A stretch of 64,000 bases of DNA from Okeania sp. SIO2C9 (GCF_010672455.1 NZ_JAAHGO010000012.1:630321-694320); one strand, 5' to 3'; counted from the stretch's first letter, positions 26,409 to 35,838 are shown. Notes: generated by a model not told the origin, from the sequence alone. Numbers and translations are program-made.

Positions 26409-28763
26409 CTACTTAGTAGATGTAGCTTCTTCAGGCAACAGTACTTTTGCTCGAACAAACCGTAAACCACTTACTCCCTGTAGAGGCTCAACCAAACCAC
26501 TCTCAAATTTATCCTCCACCCAACCTTCACGAACTAAATAACGGAAATATTGTTGATATTCTTGCCACTCTTCATCAGTAGAATAAACCACAGTCAGCAT
26601 CCCTGGCTGAGTTATCCGCTCCTTTGTTTCCTGATCCACACCTTTGTCAATTCGCTTTTTAACAATTTCATAACGAATATCACGACTACCTTTGACATCA
26701 AATAATCTTTCTGTACTTTCATTGTGATAAATATCAATTGTAGAATTCTGCACTAAGATCAGATGCACAACTCCCAAAGTAACTTCCTCAGATTCAGCTT
26801 TCAGGCGCAAAATTGTTCTAGCACAATCGCAGATTGCTCGTAGTTGCTCATAACGTAAACTACAGAGATGAAATTGACTAAATTTAGGATTAATAGATTT
26901 CCCCAGATACATCATGTGGTCTATACCATCGGTAGCCTCAAAATCGCAATGATGGGGTATAATTTGCTGCATCTGACTTTGCCACTTTTCCCAAGTGTTT
27001 TGAAGATGGTAGTTAATTTTGTGCAACATCTGGTCGTAGCGATCGCGAGCTTGATATACGCTATGATGTTCGTTGCTACAAGCAGCTCGATAAGCTTCTA
27101 CAGCAGTTTTGACGGCATCTCCACATTCCACAAAATAATCAAAGTAGATTTCTAAATGTAAATGTAGATAGTCTCTCGCTGTAATTTCACTATCCACTGA
27201 TACTTTTGCTTCTAGAGACTTAATATATTCCAATATATCTTGCCGTAGTTGCTGACAAAAAGCACTATCTTTTATTTTACAAACAGTTTCGACAATTGTT
27301 AACCCCAAGCAAAATTGTGTCAGCAGATCGGTTTGAATTGCTCGATTGCGTTCGGTGGAAGATCCACGAATATCACAGATGCCATAAAGAGGATAGACAT
27401 CTTCAAAAACGATTATTTCTGGCGGTAATCCCCAACTACGGCGTTCTGCTTCTTGCAAAAATCGCCATTCAACTGCGGGGTGAATATTACGAATATTTGT
27501 GAACCGTTGTTGAATTGTTTGACGAACCGCAGTGGTCAAAGCTGGAATCAGATCCTGAGCGTGTTTGTAATCAGAGGTATAAAAATTGTTGGGGAGCTTG
27601 CTGGTTAATCCTACTATTCCCAAAACTGCTTGAAGTCCAGAACTATCTTGTGGACAGGCAGCTTTAATTACTAGAGGAATTAGTAGCAAGGAGCGAACTC
27701 CTTTTTGATATAGATTTTGTTCACACTCAGTTTGACAATGTATCTTCAGGTCGGGAATATTCTGAATTTGATTATCTTTAGCAGTTTTGAAGATTGGAGA
27801 ATCCTGTAGACTCTGCGTGGAATATAGTCCAGGATAGTTGCTTGTTGTTAAATACTCACTGCTGATAAATAATTTTATTTGTTTTTCTCCTTCATTGCGC
27901 AGTAGAATCATATCATCTGCCCGGAATAGCGACCGCATTTGTTTGTCAATTTGCTGAAATTTTTCTTGCTGCATCAATGATTCTGGTTCTAATAACAGTT
28001 GAGTTAGTCTTCGTTTTTGTTCTTTAACAGTTACATCCAATCCTTCAAGTAAAAACAAACCCTCTAGTTGGAAATTTTCCAATTTTAACTGTTGGGCTAA
28101 AATTTCTATATTTCCCGGTTGTATCAACCAAGCTATTTGTTCAGATGTTGACATTGATTGGAAATTGATATCTGTAAAATCGTCTACAGTTTTCTCAACT
28201 CTTTGTACTTTTTGTTGTGAGGAACAAAACCAGAATTCTATATACTGTGGTTCTGAGTTTTGTGGGCAATTAATGGTTGATATGATTGAATAATGTTGAA
28301 ATTGTAGATTTGCTGTGTCTATTTGATAAAGTTCTTTGAGTATCCAGTGCAAAATTTGCAGGCGGTAAATTTTTTCTAGTTCTGTTTTCTCCCAATCACT
28401 TACCAACTCATTCAGCTTAATGTTTTGCTTTGATTCTATTTCATCGATCTGATTGATTCCCATTAGCTCGCAAAAAGCACGATTAGCATATTTAATGCTG
28501 AGGTTACTTGGTTCTACAATTGCTGTTAATATTCTGCTTTGATGTGGAAAATTTTCAAGTCGCTCTATTATTTGTCTCCAAATTTTTAGTTGATCGACTT
28601 GATTATGGTGATTGGATAGTTGAGATGCTAGAGCTTGCAATAGTTGCTCTATATTGATCTCCTCACTGTTTTGATGGTTTGGGATGGAAGAAGTTTTCCC
28701 TGGTAAAGCTTTTGTATAATATTTGTTATGTTTATCTGTAATTTTTTGTTTGGAAGTATGCAT
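26409..28763 (-). CDS. Large PAS/GAF-domain protein with conserved C-terminal module
   Basis: The 784-residue protein has a PAS-like segment (about 75-190, ANRAFCELMGINQIDEIE), a GAF-like region (about 265-420, GVRSLLLIPLVI) and a long C-terminal module (about 425-784) containing YPLYGICDIRGSSTERNRAI, EATDGIDHMMYLGKSI, RLFDVKGSRDIRYEIVKKRI and LQGVSGLRFVRAKV. No kinase, cyclase or phosphodiesterase motif is present. The C-terminal module resembles GAF-domain proteins that I associate with Bacteroidetes. The function is unknown; a sensory or regulatory role is inferred from the domains. The ATG at 28763 is the first in frame. The gene is monocistronic. Confidence 0.75.
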   Translation of the reverse strand: MHTSKQKITDKHNKYYTKALPGKTSSIPNHQNSEEINIEQLLQALASQLSNHHNQVDQLKIWRQIIERLENFPHQSRILTAIVEPSNLSIKYANRAFCELMGINQIDEIESKQNIKLNELVSDWEKTELEKIYRLQILHWILKELYQIDTANLQFQHYSIISTINCPQNSEPQYIEFWFCSSQQKVQRVEKTVDDFTDINFQSMSTSEQIAWLIQPGNIEILAQQLKLENFQLEGLFLLEGLDVTVKEQKRRLTQLLLEPESLMQQEKFQQIDKQMRSLFRADDMILLRNEGEKQIKLFISSEYLTTSNYPGLYSTQSLQDSPIFKTAKDNQIQNIPDLKIHCQTECEQNLYQKGVRSLLLIPLVIKAACPQDSSGLQAVLGIVGLTSKLPNNFYTSDYKHAQDLIPALTTAVRQTIQQRFTNIRNIHPAVEWRFLQEAERRSWGLPPEIIVFEDVYPLYGICDIRGSSTERNRAIQTDLLTQFCLGLTIVETVCKIKDSAFCQQLRQDILEYIKSLEAKVSVDSEITARDYLHLHLEIYFDYFVECGDAVKTAVEAYRAACSNEHHSVYQARDRYDQMLHKINYHLQNTWEKWQSQMQQIIPHHCDFEATDGIDHMMYLGKSINPKFSQFHLCSLRYEQLRAICDCARTILRLKAESEEVTLGVVHLILVQNSTIDIYHNESTERLFDVKGSRDIRYEIVKKRIDKGVDQETKERITQPGMLTVVYSTDEEWQEYQQYFRYLVREGWVEDKFESGLVEPLQGVSGLRFVRAKVLLPEEATSTK

Positions 28764-29878
28764 ATGTTTTACACCTGATGTTTTGAATATTTATTTTATG
28801 TATCTATATAACCCATTTGGTATCTTTGCACGCAGTATGTGTTTTTGGCATAGAATTCAGAACTCAGTCCTGGTGAAGTCAGAAAATTCAGAAATAGAAT
28901 AGGGGAAAAAGCGGATGGGACACCGCGCCCTTCGGGTATCTGTTTCCTCCTCCGGAGGAGCTACGCTAACAGAGACGCTTTGCGTACGACAGTTGCGTGA
29001 CTGTCGGGGAACCCGCAAGGGCGCACTGCACTCACCGTCGCACGGCAAAGCGATCAGACCCCGGCGAGGTTTCCTCGCCATAGGAATGCTGACTCCTTTT
29101 CGGGAACGCGCACCAAGCAGGTAGAAAAATGCTCCCATCTCCCTATCTCCCCATCTTTAAACTATATAAATTAGATAACTCTCAAATGGGTTCTATACTA
29201 CGATCTTAAACTAGGCCGAGTTTTTAATAATAGGCCATAAAATCCAAGATCAAAGCTATATATCTGGACAAGTAAGCTTGATACTGGACAAATATTTACT
29301 GATAGGTTAATAATATTATGGGTCAAACCCCATAAAATGGAAACTATTGACAGAATATATACATTATGATATTTTTAATAGAATATAAAAATATAGATTA
29401 ATATTTACGATTTGCTTGAATATTGAGTAGACTTAAAGTTAGAAAATCGTGATTTATGTGGTTTTGAAGAAGCAAATTATATAATTGTTGTTTTGCTACA
29501 AGAAATGCCTAGACATATTTTGTACTAAAAATATTGAAAGATATTCAACATTGCAGATGTGAAAAAAAGAATATGCACTCAATTTGCTATATATCTATGA
29601 ATAGTTGAATAAAAAACTAAAATAGTTATAGATTATGGGAATAGTACATTAGGTGAGGAATAAAAGATTACATTGTTGTAAAAGAGAAAAAAATGATTTA
29701 ACGAAATTTTTTTTTAAAACTTTAAAGAAGAAATAAATAAAATTTAAACAGAAGCTAACTGTCTATATTCAGAACCCTTTGAATTTCACAATTGGAAAAA
29801 AAATTAGGCAAAAATAAAGAAAAAACCTTTCAGATGATATATAATAAACAACTACTACTAGCTAGCTGAAATTGCTTT
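28764..29878. other. Intergenic region with a GC-rich palindromic block
   Basis: 28910-29125 is a G+C-rich patchwork of small palindromes (CGCCCTTCGGGTATC, CCTCCGGAGG, CGACAGTTGCGTGACTGTCG, CGAGGTTTCCTCG). It is open in several frames only because stop codons are rare there. 29160-29878 is very AT-rich with no gene and should hold the ffh promoter. Confidence 0.65.
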
Positions 29879-31330
29879 ATGTTTGAAGCCCTTGCCGACC
29901 GCTTAGAAGTCGCCTGGAAAAAACTAAGGGGTCAAGATAAAATTACAGACTCCAATATTCAAGAAGCCCTACGAGAAGTCCGTCGTGCTCTATTAGAGGC
30001 AGATGTTAACTTACAGGTTGTGAAAGACTTTATAGCCGAGGTTAGCACTAAAGCTAAAGGGGCAGATGTATTAACAGGAGTAAGGCCAGATCAACAGTTC
30101 ATCAAAATAGTCCATGATGAGCTAGTGCGCGTCATGGGAGAAACCAATGCTCCCCTAGCAAAAGCTGAACAAGCACCAACTATTGTTCTGATGGCAGGTT
30201 TACAAGGGACAGGTAAAACCACTGCCTCAGCTAAACTGGCCTTACATCTACGAAAGCAAGACAGAAGTACCTTGCTAGTTGCTACCGATATCTATAGACC
30301 TGCTGCTATAGACCAATTAGTTACTCTAGGTAAGCAGATAGATGTATCCGTATTTGAATTAGGCACAGATATAGACCCTGTAGAAATTGCTGAAAAAGGG
30401 GTTGAAAAGGCCAAAAAAGAGGGCATAGATACTGTAATTATAGATACAGCAGGTCGGCTGCAGATTGACCAAGATATGATGGCGGAACTCGCCAAAATTA
30501 AAGCAGCAGTTAAGCCCCAAGAAACATTGCTAGTAGTGGATGCAATGACAGGTCAAGAGGCGGCAACATTGACCCGTACCTTCAACGATCAAATTGGGAT
30601 TACAGGGGCAATCCTTACGAAAATGGACGGGGATACAAGAGGTGGGGCAGCTTTATCAGTACGTCGAATTTCTGGTCAGCCAATAAAATTTGTGGGGGTG
30701 GGAGAAAAAGTAGAAGCCCTACAACCTTTTTACCCAGAGAGGATGGCTTCTCGCATTCTGGGCATGGGAGATGTACTTACCCTAGTAGAAAAAGCTCAGG
30801 AAGAGTTTGACATAGCTGATGCAGAAAAAATGCAAGAGAAAATTCTCTCAGCTAAGTTTGACTTTACTGACTTCCTGAAGCAAACGCGACTGATGAAGAA
30901 CATGGGTTCTCTGGGAGGAATTATGAAATTAATTCCTGGAATGAATAAATTGAGTGATGATCAGTTGCAGCAGGGAGAAACTCAACTCAAACGCTGTGAG
31001 TCAATGATTAATTCAATGACAAAGCAAGAGCGCCAAACCCCAGAACTTTTAGCAAAATCTCCTTCTCGACGAAAACGTATTGCTCGTGGTTCAGGTTATG
31101 CTGAAAAAGATGTTAGTAAACTGGTAAGTGACTTCCAAAAAATGCGATCGCTCATGCAACAAATGGGCCAAGGAGGAATGCCAGGTATGGGGATGCCAGG
31201 AATGCCAGGTATGGGAATGCCAGGAATGCTAGGAGGGAGAACACCTCCAGGATTGCCAAACTACCCCGGTATGGGTGGTAGCAAAAAGAAAAAGAAGCAG
31301 AAAAAGAAAAAGGGCTTTGGGCAACTTTAA
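29879..31330 (+). CDS. ffh: Signal recognition particle protein Ffh (SRP54)
   Basis: The 483-residue GTPase binds SRP RNA and signal sequences and delivers ribosomes to FtsY, for inner and thylakoid membrane insertion. The N domain (1-90), G domain with GLQGTGKTTASAKLA, DTAGRLQID, TKMDGDTRGGAAL and the GVGEKVEAL closing motif, and the M domain (about 300-430) are complete. The C-terminal tail is a Gly/Met/Pro repeat (GMPGMGMPGMPG) followed by a Lys-rich end. The ATG at 29879 gives the family start MFEALADRLE. rpsP follows after 136 bases. Confidence 0.97.
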   Translation: MFEALADRLEVAWKKLRGQDKITDSNIQEALREVRRALLEADVNLQVVKDFIAEVSTKAKGADVLTGVRPDQQFIKIVHDELVRVMGETNAPLAKAEQAPTIVLMAGLQGTGKTTASAKLALHLRKQDRSTLLVATDIYRPAAIDQLVTLGKQIDVSVFELGTDIDPVEIAEKGVEKAKKEGIDTVIIDTAGRLQIDQDMMAELAKIKAAVKPQETLLVVDAMTGQEAATLTRTFNDQIGITGAILTKMDGDTRGGAALSVRRISGQPIKFVGVGEKVEALQPFYPERMASRILGMGDVLTLVEKAQEEFDIADAEKMQEKILSAKFDFTDFLKQTRLMKNMGSLGGIMKLIPGMNKLSDDQLQQGETQLKRCESMINSMTKQERQTPELLAKSPSRRKRIARGSGYAEKDVSKLVSDFQKMRSLMQQMGQGGMPGMGMPGMPGMGMPGMLGGRTPPGLPNYPGMGGSKKKKKQKKKKGFGQL

Positions 31331-31466
31331 GAATACGGTAGCAGGTAGTAAGAGTCCTAAAATATATGGTGGCAAACTGTAAATTTGACAAAAGATACCC
31401 AATACTTTCTTCGTTACCATGAAACATAATAGCTTAAAATTCCAAACAGGAGTATAATCACTCGAA

Positions 31467-31868
31467 ATGATCAAACTGCGATTAAAGAAATATGGAAAAA
31501 AACGGGAGACTAGCTACCGGATAGTAGCAATGAATAGCAGTTCCCGACGTGATGGCCGTCCATTAGAAGAGCTCGGCTTTTACAATCCCAGAACAGATGA
31601 AACTAGACTAGATGTACCAGGAATTACCAGACGTCTTGAACAAGGCGCTCAACCAACACAAACAGTGCGTGACATATTGAGAAAAGCTAATGTCCTTGAA
31701 TCACCAAGAACCGGAATTAACACCCAAGAGAATGTATCAGTTTCCCATGCAGAATCGACAGAAGCCGTTGCCAATACCCAACCAAGCGAAGAAACTGCCA
31801 ATACCGAAGCCAGCCAAACCAGTGACAGTGAGTCAACTGAAACAGCAGCTACCGAGTCTGAGGAATAA
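31467..31868 (+). CDS. rpsP: 30S ribosomal protein S16
   Basis: The 133-residue protein has the S16 domain in residues 1-78 ([52 protein letters not shown]). It continues into a Ser/Thr/Glu-rich acidic tail of about 50 residues ([17 protein letters not shown]) that is absent from the classical 80-90-residue protein. Extended tails occur in some cyanobacteria. The ATG at 31467 has an AGGAG 13 bases upstream. It overlaps the next gene by about 40 bases. Confidence 0.96.
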   Translation: MIKLRLKKYGKKRETSYRIVAMNSSSRRDGRPLEELGFYNPRTDETRLDVPGITRRLEQGAQPTQTVRDILRKANVLESPRTGINTQENVSVSHAESTEAVANTQPSEETANTEASQTSDSESTETAATESEE

Positions 31869-32307
31869 TTCTCAGTCATCCAATCCTGATTATGCAGAAA
31901 TAGTGAGATGTTTAATTGAGCCATTTCTAGAATCACCAGAGTCTTTACGAGTAGACTGTGAAGTAAATCCTCGGCAAGCAAAAGCCTGGATTCGTTTAGC
32001 TTTTGACGAACTCGAAAAAGGACGAGTATATGGTCGTGGAGGACGTAATATCCAAGCAGTTCGTACTGTGTTAGCAGCATTAGCTCAAACAGCAGGTCAA
32101 TCTGTGCATTTGGAGATATACGAAGACCATTCAGAGACACCACGTCCTTCTCCTTCTTACTCTTATAACGATCGAGAAGAAGGGACTTATGATAGAAAGA
32201 CTATGCCAATTAGTCGCCCATCCTACAACAGACAAAGAGTATCTCGTAGTCGTAGTACAACTCCAAGTCCAATTATATATAAACGAGACGATCGTGGAAT
32301 GAGGTAA
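31828..32307 (+). CDS. KH-domain RNA-binding protein (KhpA-like)
   Basis: The single KH domain (from [20 protein letters not shown] to about 95 residues in) has the RNA-binding loop [14 protein letters not shown]. It is followed by a Ser/Arg/Tyr-rich disordered tail ([27 protein letters not shown]). The start is uncertain: an ATG at 31690 would overlap rpsP by 179 bases, whereas GTG codons at 31822 and 31828 fit a short coupled overlap, and 31828 is chosen. KH proteins after rpsP are common; KhpA partners KhpB in other bacteria. The C-terminal tail is not typical of KhpA. Confidence 0.85.
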   Translation: MSQLKQQLPSLRNNSQSSNPDYAEIVRCLIEPFLESPESLRVDCEVNPRQAKAWIRLAFDELEKGRVYGRGGRNIQAVRTVLAALAQTAGQSVHLEIYEDHSETPRPSPSYSYNDREEGTYDRKTMPISRPSYNRQRVSRSRSTTPSPIIYKRDDRGMR

Positions 32308-32590
32308 AAATTATCAGAATGCCACCACTAAAACTTTTATTAGGAATAGTGGGGCATTACTTTAATTATTCTAAGATTGGAGGACTATTTATTGGTAAAA
32401 ATATATAGATGGTTTCCTAGTTTAAAAACCGATAAGATAAATTTGCGTTGGGCGGTCATTGAGCAACTTGCTTTGCTACTGCCAACAACTGTGACAGCCT
32501 TTGGGTTATCTAGTGCTAGCACTTGGATAAAAAAACAGAAAGTATTTGTTAGGGAGTCTTAGCAAATATGGAATGGAGAACCATGTTGGC

Positions 32591-33544
32591 ATGACAGAGA
32601 CAGTAAGAGTAGAGTTGCCTAGTATTGATAGCGCTATCAATCTTTCTGGTTATCAGGAAGAAAATATTAAACTACTGGCACGACACACAGGGGCAAATGT
32701 TGTACTGCGTGGACAAGAATTATTTATCAGTGGCACGGCAACTCAAATAGAACGATGCCAACAAATTGTGCGATCGCTCGAAAGCCTCTGGAAACATGGT
32801 AAAACCATTACTGGAGTAGAAATTCTCACTGCTCGCCATGCTATTGAGACTAACCGTCAAGATGACCTACAAGAACTTCAACAAGACGTTCTAGTTAAAA
32901 CCCGTCGTGGGTTAGAAATTCGTGCTAAAACTTTCCGTCAACGAAAATATGTACAAGCTATCCGCACCCGCGATATGACTTTTTGTGTGGGTCCTGCTGG
33001 TACAGGTAAAACATTTTTGGCAGCACTTCTAGCAGTTAAAGCACTTTTAGATAATCAATATGAACGTTTGATTTTAACTAGACCTGCTGTAGAAGCTGGA
33101 GAAAAATTGGGATTTTTACCAGGTGATTTGCAACAGAAAATTAATCCCTATTTACGACCTCTATATGATGCTCTTTATGAATTAATAGAACCAGAAAAGG
33201 TAACTACTTTGATGGAGAAAGGCACTATTGAAGTTGCGCCTTTAGCATATATGAGGGGTCGAACTCTGAATAACTCTTTTGTAATTCTTGATGAAGCTCA
33301 AAATACCACCCCTGCTCAGATGAAAATGGTATTAACTCGCTTGGGTTTCCGCTCAAGAATGGTGGTAACGGGAGATATTACTCAAACAGATTTACCCCTA
33401 AGTCAAAAATCTGGTTTAACAGTTGCTATGAAAATTCTGCGAAATGTAGAGGGTATTGCTATTTGTGAACTATCCCAAGCAGATGTGGTACGACATCCTC
33501 TAGTACAGAGAATAGTTGCTGCTTACGAGCAGTATGAAAATTGA
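32591..33544 (+). CDS. phoH: PhoH family protein
   Basis: The protein (317 residues from ATG 32591) has an N-terminal KH-like part (residues 20-70) and an ATPase domain with Walker A GPAGTGKTFLA, LTRPAVEAGEKLGFLPGD and Walker B FVILDEAQNTTP. The family (YbeZ) is linked to RNA metabolism and ribosome maturation with YbeY. The frame is open from TTG 32546, with ATG at 32573 and 32591; 32591 (MTETVRVELPS) matches relatives best. It follows the KH gene after 283 bases, so ffh-rpsP-KH-phoH probably form one transcription unit. Confidence 0.93.
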   Translation: MTETVRVELPSIDSAINLSGYQEENIKLLARHTGANVVLRGQELFISGTATQIERCQQIVRSLESLWKHGKTITGVEILTARHAIETNRQDDLQELQQDVLVKTRRGLEIRAKTFRQRKYVQAIRTRDMTFCVGPAGTGKTFLAALLAVKALLDNQYERLILTRPAVEAGEKLGFLPGDLQQKINPYLRPLYDALYELIEPEKVTTLMEKGTIEVAPLAYMRGRTLNNSFVILDEAQNTTPAQMKMVLTRLGFRSRMVVTGDITQTDLPLSQKSGLTVAMKILRNVEGIAICELSQADVVRHPLVQRIVAAYEQYEN

Positions 33545-33868
33545 ATAAGGCAGAAGGCAAAAGGGAAAGAAAGGTTCAAGGCCAGAAGTTTTTTTTATAA
33601 CTGATTATCCGGACATGATATGATACTATGTCGAAATAATTAGGAATAAAACTCTGTTCCGCGCCCCGCGTTAACCTGTGTTGTGCGCCAGCAAACAAAA
33701 AACTTTCTCTTTTTATTCCCCTTTCTTCTCTCCTGACTCCTGACTCTTGAGTTCTGACTCCTAAGTAATTAAGATTAATGTCATACACTAATTGACCAAC
33801 GCCAATAATTACATAATATTTATATCTTATGACAACTGATAACTGATAACTGATAACTGATAACTGAA
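33545..33868. other. Repeat-filled spacer
   Basis: A MITE family 1 right half (ATTATCCGGACATGATA, to 33621) and GAGTCAG-type heptamers (33720-33765) are followed by a family A tail of four CTGATAA heptamers at 33833-33866. No gene is seen. Confidence 0.6.
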
Positions 33869-34279
33869 ATGACTACTAACCTAAAAGATTTTTTAGAAGC
33901 TTGTGAACAATTGGGAACTTTACGTTTAATTGTGACAAGTAGTGCTGCAGTGTTGGAAGTTAGGGGCAAAATTCAAAAGTTATTTTATGCTGAACTTCCT
34001 AAAGGCAAGTATGCCAATATGCACACCGATATTGTTGAGTTTCATCTAAACATGGATATGATTAAACAGGTAAAGTTTGAGAGTGGAGAGGCAAAAAGAG
34101 GAAATTTTACTACTTATGCAATTCGTTTCTTAGATAGTGAAGATAAAATTGCTTTGAGTGCATTTTTACAATGGGGAAAACCAGGAGAATATGAACCTGG
34201 ACAGGTAGAATCTTGGCAAGGGTTGAAAGAAAAATATGGTGAAGTTTGGGAACCTGTTCCTGTGGAAAGTTTGGAATAG
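33869..34279 (+). CDS. ChuX/HutX-like haem-utilisation fold protein
   Basis: The 136-residue protein begins MTTNLKDFLEACEQLG, then AAVLEVRGKIQKLFYAELPKG, MHTDIVEFHLNMDMIKQVKF and RFLDSEDKIALSAFLQWG. The pattern resembles the ChuX/HutX haem carrier family, inferred from memory of the family and not searched. The start ATG lies in the end of dispersed repeat family A (CTGAAATGAC), and no ribosome-binding site is visible before it. The next in-frame Met is residue 49, inside the conserved part. Haem or iron handling would fit the fur gene 850 bases downstream, but the two are not linked in an operon. Confidence 0.6.
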   Translation: MTTNLKDFLEACEQLGTLRLIVTSSAAVLEVRGKIQKLFYAELPKGKYANMHTDIVEFHLNMDMIKQVKFESGEAKRGNFTTYAIRFLDSEDKIALSAFLQWGKPGEYEPGQVESWQGLKEKYGEVWEPVPVESLE

Positions 34280-34383
34280 TTACAGAGGATTACCTAATGA
34301 GTTTTAATGAAAATTAAACTATGTATTGTATGGTTAAATACTAATAATTAGGGTATCCTCAAAAGTCCTAAGTTTTAGCTTAA

Positions 34384-34626
34384 GGAACTGAAAGTAGGGA
34401 AATTTTTCTTGTTACAACCCCAGAATTTTACTGCTTTATCTTCAAAAAAGATATTACTTTTAATACTATAAAAAGCCCTCAACTAGAAGTTTTTCAACCT
34501 TTAATCCAAAATTACGAAGATCGATCCTTAGACTTGTCGCTTAATTTTGATAGGTCTAACCCACAATTTTACAATTTTGTTTTGCCACTTTTAGGGTTTT
34601 ATTTAGCGGCAAGTCTATTGTTTTAA
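34384..34626 (+). pseudogene. Possible gene remnant of 80 codons
   Basis: The frame is open between TAA at 34381 and TAA at 34624. It reads REIFLVTTPEFYCF, KSPQLEVFQPLIQNYEDRSL and ends FYNFVLPLLGFYLAASLLF. The composition looks protein-like, but there is no start codon or recognised family. It may be the C-terminal stub of a lost gene or chance. Confidence 0.25.
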
Positions 34627-34715
34627 AACTCTGAAGGGTTTTTCTGCAAACTCTAAATAATCTTTTTTTGCCTGTAGGATAAAGTGTATTCGGTATTTAT
34701 ATCTACTGTCTATGA

Positions 34716-35016
34716 TATTAAGTCCGGATAATTAGTTATAAAAAAACCTATCCTCTTACCGAAAAATTGTGGGTATGCGCCTCCCCTTTTAAGGGGATAA
34801 TAAGCGGTCGAGGGATGGCGAGGTCTCCTCGCCATATCCAATCGACCAAGAGAAAAAAAAATTTTCATCTCTTTGTCAATCCTCTTCTTTTCAAGGAGAG
34901 GTAATTATTCATTATTCATTATTCATTATTAATTGTTGAAACACGGCAAATCTCTCTATTATCGCTGCTTCCCGCTCCCTACTCCCTGATTTATAAGTAT
35001 TCAACCGGACATGATA
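34716..35016. mobile_element. TNA-type MITE (family 1) containing a family E repeat
   Basis: The ends TATTAAGTCCGGATAATTAG and AACCGGACATGATA are inverted. The flanks are TGA and TTA, both TNA but not identical. The interior 34755-34945 is an uninterrupted family E unit, which shows the empty site for the IS630 insertion at 25105. Confidence 0.75.
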
Positions 35017-35067
35017 TTACTCTCAAGCTCCCAAAAATTTTCAGGCAATTTTCAATAATATCTTTTT

Positions 35068-35105
35068 TTGACAATCGTTTAGTTATTGTGTATGATTATC
35101 AATAG
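35068..35105 (+). promoter_or_regulatory. fur promoter with overlapping Fur-box-like site
   Basis: TTGACA (35068-35073), a 17-base spacer and TATGAT (35091-35096) form a near-consensus promoter; transcription would start near 35103. ATGATTATCAAT overlaps the -10 box and resembles half of the Fur-box (GATAATGATTATC), which would allow autoregulation. This is seen in sequence and not tested. Confidence 0.6.
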
Positions 35106-35128
35106 GCGTACATTTTTGATAAAGTACC

Positions 35129-35641
35129 GTGGCCCTTTACACACCATCTTCATTTAAAGCAGAACTAAATGACAAAGGTTGGCGAATGACTCCCCAACGG
35201 GAGACCATTTTGCACGTTTTTCAAAATCTTCCTAAAGGCAATCATCTGAGTGCCGAAGATCTTTATAATATGCTACAAAATCGGGGTGAAAGAATTAGTC
35301 TATCTACCATTTACAGAACTTTAAAGTTAATGGCAAGGATGGGAATTTTAAGAGAACTAGAACTAGCGGAGGGACATAAACATTATGAGATAAATCAACC
35401 TTATCCCCATCATCACCACCATCTTGTCTGCGTACAATGCAATAAAACTGTTGAATTTAAGAATGATTCTATTTTAAAAATTGGTCTTAAGCAGACAGAA
35501 AAATCTGGGTTACATCTATTAGATTGTCAATTAACTATTCATACAATTTGTTATGAAGCCCTAAGAATGGGCTGGCCTTCTCTCGTATCTTGTGAATGGT
35601 CTTGTCCACGAGCACTTGCAGATGCAGAAAATTCTGAATAA
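35129..35641 (+). CDS. fur: Ferric uptake regulator (FurA-type)
   Basis: The 170-residue protein starts at GTG 35129 (MALYTPSSFKAELNDKGWRMTPQRETIL). It has the N-terminal winged helix with SLSTIYRTLKLMARMGIL and the metal sites HKHYE and PYPHHHHHLVCVQCNKTVEF. As in other cyanobacterial Fur proteins it represses iron-uptake genes when iron is sufficient. The first zinc-type pair CVQC is intact. The C-terminal cysteine motif, usually CPxC, here reads CYEALRMGWPSLVSCEWSC, so it is altered with an insertion. It is preceded by a good promoter with a Fur-box-like site and followed by a hairpin. Confidence 0.92.
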   Translation: MALYTPSSFKAELNDKGWRMTPQRETILHVFQNLPKGNHLSAEDLYNMLQNRGERISLSTIYRTLKLMARMGILRELELAEGHKHYEINQPYPHHHHHLVCVQCNKTVEFKNDSILKIGLKQTEKSGLHLLDCQLTIHTICYEALRMGWPSLVSCEWSCPRALADAENSE

Positions 35642-35665
35642 AAAAACTCTGAATAAAATAAACAA

Positions 35666-35694
35666 CCCCACTTAATCTCTGAGTGGGGTAATTA
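35666..35694 (+). terminator. Hairpin terminator after fur
   Basis: CCCCACT (35666-35672) pairs with AGTGGGG (35682-35688) around a nine-base loop, followed by TAATTA. It is 25 bases past the fur stop codon. The U-rich tail is weak. Confidence 0.6.
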
Positions 35695-35697
35695 ACG

Positions 35698-35815
35698 AAG
35701 TCAGAAGTCAGAAGTTAGAAGTCAGAAGTTGTTTTTGTAACGGGGATTTGAGCCCCCCTCTAAAAACATTTCGCCTTAAAAGGCGGGGTTGCGCGACCCA
35801 TGTTATTTTGATCAA
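35698..35815 (+). repeat. Dispersed repeat family B, copy 3
   Basis: AGTCAGA-type heptamers are followed by TTTTTGTAACGGGGATTTGA, the hairpin CGCCTTAAAAGGCG and TTATTTTGAT. This copy is clean, without the GC-rich insert. Confidence 0.8.
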
Positions 35816-35838
35816 AAAAAGATTTATAAATCTAATAA

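Noticed and set aside
28857..29138. Reading frames on both strands in the GC-rich block (93 and 69 codons)
   Set aside because: They are open only because of high G+C and palindromes. The translation is low in complexity and resembles no protein.
32377..32562. 61-codon frame between the KH and phoH genes starting at TTG
   Set aside because: Although TTGGAGG is at the start, the frame has a rare start codon and no recognisable family, and no gene is usual at this position.
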